Assembly (NCBI GenBank): GCA_025766275.1
Contig: JAFKAC010000080.1
Span: 1 to 64,000 of the forward strand
DNA: 64,000 nt
Source of the DNA: Lactarius indigo
Taxonomy: Eukaryota > Basidiomycota > Agaricomycetes > Russulales > Russulaceae
Reading direction: 5' to 3'
In this document: positions 57,830 through 64,000 of the stretch, one piece after another
Layout: every line of letters begins with the position of its first letter
Position numbering within the stretch: the stretch's first letter is position 1
Made by a program: the position numbers and the translations under genes
Notes under the pieces: generated by a model
Database searches by the model: none
Told to the model about the DNA's origin: nothing
What the model saw: only the letters and a program-made list of their open reading frames with translations

Positions 57830-57966
57830 AATTGTTTTATTGGGATGATAATCAACCCCGATACTTAGGATGAATCGAAAGCAACTACAAACCTATCTAC
57901 GCTAGGATGAATTCTGAATATCACGATCATTTTGGATGAAAATCATCCAATTTAGTTTTCACAGTG
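57830..57966 (-). repeat. Right subterminal repeats and TIR
   Basis: Units ggatgataatcaa, aggatgaatcg, aggatgaattc, ggatgaaaatcatcc; ends with ...tagttttcacagtg at 57966, followed by the TCT duplication. Confidence 0.85.
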
Positions 57967-57969
57967 TCT

Positions 57970-58569
57970 GTGTGAAAAAAACTCGGCATGATGGCGGAGT
58001 TACCCATTCAAACATCGCCTATGTCCAAAAAATGGTCACCAGGGGACAATCGATATGGAACCAGCTGTAGTACTGAAATTCAAAACGACCATAGACGCCT
58101 GCTCCGACCCCATATTGGGGGTTGTGTCTCGACCCCCTCCCTTAAACATGCCAGCATCCTTGTACTCCCCTTCTGATGATGTGTCCCCTACTTCCATCTC
58201 GCATCGTGACACCCCCCTCGTCGACGAGTGCACCGGTCTTCACATATGCCCTCCTGTGATTGCCGCACTACCGATCGCTCCGGACAAGGAGGACCGAGGC
58301 CGCAGTCGCAATCCTCGTCGGCTGAGCCCTGCATCTGAATATTACCGGTATCGTTATAGCCCAAGCCCCACTCGCCGCGGTAGCAGTCGTAGCTCGAGCC
58401 AAAGCTTGCCCCCTCATCGTCTTCAAGTTCTTTGTCGTCGGGTCTCTCGTATCCTTGTGACACCACCGGGAAATCTTGAAACAGGCGCCTACCGACCCCG
58501 CGTTGTCCATCTCCATCTTACATCCCACCTTCAGTCGTTCGGCCACAGCAACATCCCCCGATCGCCGTC
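57970..58569 (+). other. Open, Ser/Pro/Arg-rich stretch
   Basis: 58,055-58,594 is open on the plus strand with SPSDDVSPTSISHRDTPLVD and SPASEYYRYRYSPSPTRRGS, the latter SR-like. It might be a 5' exon of the small gene at 58,570, but no splice connection is convincing. Coding status open. Confidence 0.3.
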
Positions 58570-59057
58570 ATGCCGCAGCCGCCTCCTCCAGTAGCGGCCC
58601 CGATGTCGCTGCCTTCACCCCCGCCGTGGTATGTGAAGCAGGCAACCACCGGCAAGCAGCCCGTCGATATCCTGACATTCCGTTATAACAAAAACATGGC
58701 TTTCGCGCCCGCTGCCCAGACCTACGACGTGCGCCCGCTCTCTCTCTCTCTCTTATGTGTGTGATCTGACAGAGGACGTGCGTGTTGCAGAAGGCAATTG
58801 ATACGGTGGTGGAGCTCTGACCTGAGTTACGCGAGGTGGAGCGCGATCGAATTCACCTGCACGTCACCACGGGCTCAGGCCACCTCGCGCGCGTTCCCAG
58901 GATGACATGGTCGGCCGTCTTGTGTGATCTCCCTCGTTATGAGATCGTGCATGTCCATGTTAAATATACCATTCGTGAGATTATATTTCTGTTTGTTTGT
59001 TTGTTCCTGTTCCATCCGACATTGCAAGGATCTTGCAAAGTCCAGCCGTTAACTTAG
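58570..59057 (+). pseudogene. Small conserved basidiomycete protein with nonsense codon
   Basis: Exon 1 58570-58728 (MPQPPPPVAAPMSLPSPPPW; then RYNKNMAFAPAAQTYD), intron 58729-58790, exon 2 from 58791 (KAIDTVVEL, stop, PELREVERDRIHLHV, WSAVLCDLPRYEIVHVHV). The pattern NMAF.PA..TY..A, PELR-V--DRI and W--V---L-RYEIV matches a widespread uncharacterised family I know from Agaricomycetes. The TGA at 58818-58820 falls exactly where an aromatic residue precedes PELR, so a TGG-to-TGA change is likely. Either a recent pseudogene or a sequence error. Confidence 0.55.
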
Positions 59058-59454
59058 CACGCACCAGTGAGATGCTATCTGTACAAAAATAAAAAAAATC
59101 GCAACGCTATCTCTCCCACAAGCAGGGTTGTTCCCGCTATGGTCATATAATATCTTTGTGGGCTGCTTACCTTAGCTTACTGGGAACGCGTGCCCGCGCA
59201 GCACCGAGTGACGATGGGGAAGGGGCAAGTGAAAAAATTCGGCGCGAGTAGCACGGGGGGAGGAAAAACGAAAAGAAAAATATTCCATTCAAGGAATGAG
59301 CGTTAATGAGCAAGCATGCTAGGGTTAGTAACGGAAAGGAGAGATATGGGGCAGTAAACGATTAGGTATGAAACTCGGGGAGCTAGTAGAGACCGGGCAG
59401 AAGCACGAGGTGCTTCTCGATCGAAAAATTGGCGATTTTGTGTCCGAGTCGGGG

Positions 59455-59665
59455 TCGCGACCAGGCGGGTGGGAACCCTCCCGGAGCGCATTGACGAGCA
59501 AGGGACAAAAAACCGCTTCTTCATCGATCCCTTGGCGGTTTTAATTCCAGAATGCAGCGAAAGGGAGAACACAAAAGAGTTAGGGTTCTTTGAACCGGTT
59601 GAGAAAAAGAATGGACCGGTAGTGGCACGGAAGAGAGGAGTGGGCCACGTGCCGTCCGCACGAAG
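59455..59665 (+). repeat. Dispersed repeat, copy 2
   Basis: Encodes LTSKGQKTASSSIPWRF in one frame and KELGFFEPVEKKNGPVVARK then RGVGHVP in another, matching copy 1 at 51,695-51,945 (opposite strand). The frame change between the two parts shows decay. Confidence 0.6.
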
Positions 59666-60543
59666 ACAACAGTAACTTATGATCTACATTAGCCTCCGCT
59701 CGTTCTTTTTTTTTTGGATCCATATTTATTCCGGGGTACATATCAGAGATACAGACTGGTCGTACCGAGAGCCCAGCACTACATTGAAGAAACGCGGGTA
59801 AATGAGAGCCTCCGCTCGGTCCTCACTTTGCCTCAGACCCGTTACAAACCCGTCTAGGAAATTAAGCCTCCGAAGACCCAAAGCATTCAATAGTGAATGA
59901 CTGCACAGGCAAGTGTGCACATGTCGAACTGGTTGCGTTATTCCCCGTGCTGATTTTCTGGTTAATTATAATACGAGTCGTAAGTAATCACAAGACATCA
60001 AAAAGGAATCAACGCGTCGTAAGGTAGCAAGATCATAAAATCGTTAATCGAGGTGGCAGTTGTAGCGATAAGTGATGGTGTCGTAAAGTAATCAGCACCG
60101 AAGCCAAAACCAAAAAGTGATGGAAGGGGACTGAGATGGCGAGGAAAAAACATGGTATTGTGGCCTTTGCCCTCGTGATGTCGGGGTCAGCGCGCTCCCG
60201 CTTGATCGAAAATTTATCTTGGAAATAACAGAGCCATCAAGATGCGGGTAGAAGCAATGTTGTGAACCGAATGAGTCAGCGTGACTCATCGCAGTCTTGT
60301 GACCTCCCCGTATTATGAAAGCAACGCGCAAGCCTGTATATTGCAGGTATTCCGAGATCATCTCCTACTGAATGTCTCAGATGTATTCTTGTAAGATAGG
60401 AGTAGGCTGCGTCAGCGCGATGCGCAAGCGTGTAGTCAAAATGTATTTAAACCAGCGAGTTTGCGACAGGAATCACAGAATTCTCTTGCCCATCATTCCC
60501 TGCCGTTACAAATCACTTAGTCAAGAAGCGGAAGTGGGTGACA

Positions 60544-60563
60544 TCACACTTGATCAAGTGTGA
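60544..60563. repeat. 20-bp perfect palindrome
   Basis: TCACACTTGATCAAGTGTGA reads the same on both strands. It lies 250 bp before the gag remnant; it could be a regulatory site or a trace of an element end. Confidence 0.8.
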
Positions 60564-60815
60564 GGCTACCCCTAATCTCAGCTCGCACCCTTTTTAGGAA
60601 GTTCACGGTCAAGTAAAGAAACAGTTGTTCGCACAAAAATTGGGAAGCGCGTCGACAAAATAAAAGACCTATAGGTATATTCTTTAACGCTGTAATAGCG
60701 CCGGGCTGACCTAACTCTGGCCAGTCGAGTATTCGCACTCCGGCTATCGCGACATTCTTTTGGTTGCGCAACCCATACAATAGGCCCGCGGTATTAGTGC
60801 GCCGACGAAAAGGAG

Positions 60816-61355
60816 ATGGAACTGAACACAGAGGTCCCGGCAGGACAGGCAGGGGGACTCGGGAGGTCTCCCATTGAGATCCTGCAGCAGGGATTAACGC
60901 CCGACATGTACCAGGCTATGCGTATGATATTTCATGGGTTTGAACAGCGCTTTCAAACCGTGGAAAGTACCATAGTCACGTCGCAGCAGTTTCAGAGTGC
61001 AATAGAAACTGCTTTTACCCACGCCAATCTTACTATCGCAGCTCCCCCACCCCCTCAGTGTACTTCGTCTCCTAGCGAAGCGAATTTTCAACGTCTTACC
61101 ATTCAACCATTTTCCGGAAAACCTGCAGACAATGTTGCCGCATGGTTAGTATTAGCAGAAGACGCGTTGGGCACTTGTCACGTACCAAGAGCCCGCTGGA
61201 CAAACTATGCGACCCAAGTTTTCCAGGACGCTGCTCTCGCATGGTATCACGCCTGAAGGCTTGCCCTTGGAGGACGTATTCCTGCCTGGGATGAGCTGAA
61301 ACAGATGATGATGGATCACTGGGCTCACCCGGCGCATGCTACATCAGGAAAAACG
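60816..61355 (+). pseudogene. Retrotransposon gag remnant
   Basis: Opens at 60816 (MELNTEVPAGQAGG). Coiled-coil-like middle (IFHGFEQRFQTVESTIVTSQ), then a capsid-like block: PFSGKPADNVAAWLVLAEDA and WTNYATQVFQDAALAWYHA, TGA at 61254, continuing in frame with PAWDELKQMMMDHWAHP. This is the fold and spacing of Ty3/gypsy-type gag (F.G....V..W.......D....A..W). It breaks off at about 61,355; no LTRs, protease or pol seen near it. Confidence 0.7.
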
Positions 61356-61725
61356 GTATCCTAAGATTTTAACAAATCTCAGAAATATGGTAGGATCTGT
61401 CGAGAATGTATTTAAATTTAACGATTTTTCCGAGTTTCAAAAGTTGTTAAGATGGGTGAGATAAAAACCTCCCTCCAAATTTCCAGTAAAATATTGACAA
61501 TTATTGACATAATTTGACATAAATCGACAGATATTAGAATATGTTTCAAGATATGTTATGTTTTTTCGTTCGCTGTTGGGCAAATATTTCCAAATATTTT
61601 CAAATATCTTCCAAAATTTTGTCACAATTTGCAAAGTATTTCCGTGTAAACAATTTATTTCCCATATTATTATTAGACACTGAAGCAAACTGAACAACTT
61701 GTCAAGGGACTATCTAATCTAAGAT
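61356..61725. other. AT-rich spacer
   Basis: Strongly AT-rich (61,400-61,680) with repeated caaatatttt and ttgacat words; no gene. Confidence 0.5.
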
Positions 61726-64000
61726 CTAGTCCTCAGCCATGTTAGCAAAATCCAGCACCGCCATCACATCCCTTTCGTTTGTTGATTTGGCTCCTTTATT
61801 TTCATCTCTGCAGGAATTGACATCAGACGACTTTCACGAGCGAGCGGTTCAACTTACATAGCTTTCTTGAGGAGTGAGGCCATAAGGCAGTGATACTTTC
61901 TTGGGGACGCAGCAAGTGTGTTGATGATCGTCATGTGACTGTCGTAGATGCCAACATGTTCGTCGGCATTGAACTTTGGTTTCTTGTTGCGTGGGCCAGT
62001 CTTCCAGAGTACCAGCTCAGCGCGCACCTACAAAAACCATGTTATTATGGCAGCACAATGTAACGTACCACTTACCAATGTGACAGTACACGCAAGCATG
62101 GGGGCCGGGATCTCAAGTTCTTTGGACTTCACCGGATCATCAGGGAGGCTGGAAGTGAGGCTGCCGCTGTTGAGCAAGCGATTACCAACCGACGCCGCAT
62201 CCTTAAAGAACCACGCCACAGTTTTGACAATAGCAGGGTGGAGATACGGCTCGTTTGTAAGCACCCGACCCTGGAAGAAAGGTCAGTTACGAATGACTTA
62301 CTGAATCACGACTCACCTTGTCGACATTGAAGATGAAGGTATCACCCTTCAGTAGGTCCTTAACAGTAGAGTCCATTGGGTCCCGGTCAGACGCTGATAA
62401 GCCATAGGCGAGCGTTGCCTCATATCCTGCGGCATCGCGGATATCAGTACGAAAATTGCCAAGTCGTTGTTTGACCTTCGACATTTACAGAGTTGCGTTA
62501 GTCAAGTCAGTTATAGATGTAGTCATAACTTACCAGGTGGCCAAGCATATTACCATAGTCCGCGGTCTTCTTAATGAGGCTGGCGATTTCTTCATCTTTC
62601 ACATCTCGGGCACTGTCACGAAGAACAGAACGAATAGCCATGTCAATTTTGTCAGACGGGGGGAATGCCGAAACAAGCATGGCATATTCCTGCATGCGAC
62701 TGAAGCCACGGTAAAGGACACGCTGCACACGTTGTGGATAAGCTTTGAGGCCAGGGTACTTCTGTCCAGGCGTGGGGGTGGGTAACTGGGTGGAACTCTC
62801 ATCGTCACTTGAATCGTTGTTATCTGCGACAGAAATATTCGCGAGCTAATGAAATATAAGTGTTCAAACTGCCGAACCAGCTTGTAAACATAGAACGCAC
62901 CTTCTTCGACTTTGCAGCAGATGCCGCCTTGCGCCAATTCGGGCGCTAGTGTGTTAGACTCGCGTCAGCAGTGTCCGTGTAGTGAAAGACCCATGTACGA
63001 ATGAGGTACCTCTGCTTTCTGAGCACGCTCCTGACGAGTAGAAAGCTTCGAGCGACCACCGGTAGTAGTTGCTTTCTGGTTGAATTGGTGGGTGCTTCAA
63101 TGAGGAGCCTATCCGGAGCGTGGCTTCTTACCTTGCTTTTGTCAACCTCAGTATCATCACCCGAATCGTCCTTCTGGTGCACCGGTGCGAGGTTCGTGTC
63201 AATATCTGTTGGAGCAAGACTCGGAGTCGGAGGGTAGAAGGTGGTGTCGCCATCGGTGTCGTCATCTTCCAAGTTTGCGGGGGCGCGTGAACTCGACGCA
63301 GAAGTCTTCCACTTTGGTTGCTGATCAACGTGCATCAGCGATTACATGGTAGCAGAACGTCGTGAAATAAACCCACTTCGAACTCTCTCTGCTCCTGATT
63401 GACATCCTCATAGTCGTCTGCGTCCTCCCCCGGCTGGCATTCAGACGCGTTTTCCACCTCAGGCTCCTCCTCGGTGTCTTCTTCATCGTCTTCTTCCTCG
63501 GTGTCTTCAGTTGGCTTGTTCTTTCGACTTACTTTCGCAGGCAGGACAGTGCCTTTCACTTTGTCAGGTATGGTGTCGGCCGTGACAGTCTTAGACGCTG
63601 AGGGTGCCACAACGGCCTGGGGCTCCTCTTCATCTGAATTGAAGGCTTGATCATCCGGAGGTAAGTACTTCGACTTTTCTGCGAGGGATCTGCTCAATGT
63701 ATTGCTAATATGTGAGCAGTGTCGACCTACGTTTATCTCCCTTTACAGCCGATGGTTTGGGTTTGGTGGTAACACCTTTCGTCGAGCGTAGACGCGCAAA
63801 TATTATTCAGTTCCTGCACACCAAACGGATGATTGTTGAAGTCGCACATACCTTTCTTCTTCTTCGTGGCATTTTTCTCATCCGGATTGGACTGAGTTCG
63901 CTTGTGGCTGGGTGCAGGTCCGTCATCCTGTACGTCCTTCTTCTTCCAAACTAAAAGAACCACCGCGATTGACTCGGATTAGCCTTCTGCATCACAGAAT
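61726..64000 (-). CDS. DUF6532 domain protein, 5' end beyond window
   Basis: Agaricomycete family of unknown function. Reading leftwards from the window edge: basic KKKDVQDDGPAPSHKR; an acidic disordered region (TEDTEEEDDEEDTEEEPEVE); KYPGLKAYPQRVQRVLYRGF and MAIRSVLRDSARDVKDEEIA; the DUF6532 core QRLGNFRTDIRDAAGYEATL, LLKGDTFIFNVDK, GRVLTNEPYLHPAIVKTVAW-FFKDAASVG, LEIPAPMLACTVTL, VRAELVLWKTGPR; then HVGIYDSHMTIINTLAASP and a last exon ending MAVLDFANMAED, stop at 61726-61728. About nine introns, all with plausible GT-AG ends. No lesion seen. The first exon(s) lie right of 64,000 because an acceptor (ttttag) sits at about 63,952. Confidence 0.8.

Larger units (their letters stand above)
52243..57966. 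mobile_element. Complete CACTA-type DNA transposon
   Basis: 5,724 bp. Both ends start CACTGTGAAAA and stay alike for about 33 bp with gaps (…ATGAatTTTCATCC). The 3-bp duplication TCT flanks it (52240-52242 and 57967-57969), as CACTA elements make. Subterminal arrays of GGATGAAAATCA-like units lie inside both ends (52,390-52,680; 57,830-57,950). It carries a tnp2 transposase (plus) and a divergent accessory gene (minus). Confidence 0.95.
59058..60815. other. Intergenic with repeat copy and palindrome
   Basis: No gene recognised. 59,726-59,920 is open on the minus strand (LNALGLRRLNFLDGFVTGLR) and might be the end of a gene, but nothing upstream supports it. The dispersed repeat copy 2 and a 20-bp palindrome are listed separately. 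Confidence 0.45.

Noticed and set aside
1..64000. CRISPR arrays, bacterial operons, ribosome binding sites
   Set aside because: Intron-rich eukaryotic genes throughout; no regularly spaced direct repeats with unique spacers apart from transposon subterminal arrays.

Overview
The window is nuclear DNA of a filamentous basidiomycete. Its genes are cut by many short (about 40-65 bp) GT-AG introns, and its families (DUF6534 and DUF6532 proteins, Plavaka transposase, polyporopepsin-type proteases, short BTB proteins) are typical of Agaricomycetes; the mix resembles Rhizoctonia/Ceratobasidium, though the genus is an inference. No rRNA, tRNA, CRISPR or prokaryotic operon is visible.

The left half (1-32 kb) is gene-bearing. 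It holds the 3' part of an Nha1-type cation/H+ antiporter, an aspartic protease copy, the rRNA/tRNA cytidine acetyltransferase KRE33/NAT10 (minus), divergent from a BTB protein, then ribonucleotide reductase large subunit RNR1, a second aspartic protease copy, and two copies of a GST + MFS transporter block. The PIG-C/GPI2 gene lies inside the first block only. Two segmental duplications shape the region: one (about 3.1-5.8 and 17.5-20.8 kb) carries the proteases, which bear different lesions; the other (about 20.9-25.9 and 28.2-32.1 kb) carries GST and MFS, with the first MFS copy broken. A complete 1.8-kb Tc1/mariner-type transposon sits between the two GST/MFS blocks.

The right half (33-58 kb) is a transposon cluster. 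A probable Plavaka element lies between two CTAG-rich inverted blocks (33,034-44,154) and may carry a DUF6534 membrane-protein gene as cargo. Next comes a 6,950-bp LTR retroelement (44,179-51,128) with 388-bp LTRs differing at one base, a 5-bp target duplication and one antisense 1,923-codon frame. That frame mixes zinc knuckles and a BTB/POZ domain with an eroded RNase H/integrase region. Then comes a complete 5,724-bp CACTA element (52,243-57,966) with TIRs, a 3-bp target duplication, a tnp2 transposase and a divergent accessory gene.

The right edge (58-64 kb) has a small conserved gene with a nonsense codon, a repeat shared with 51.7 kb, a gag remnant, and a DUF6532 gene that runs off the window.

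The most unusual object is the LTR element: it transposed recently, yet its polymerase region looks catalytically dead while a BTB plus zinc-knuckle protein stays open.
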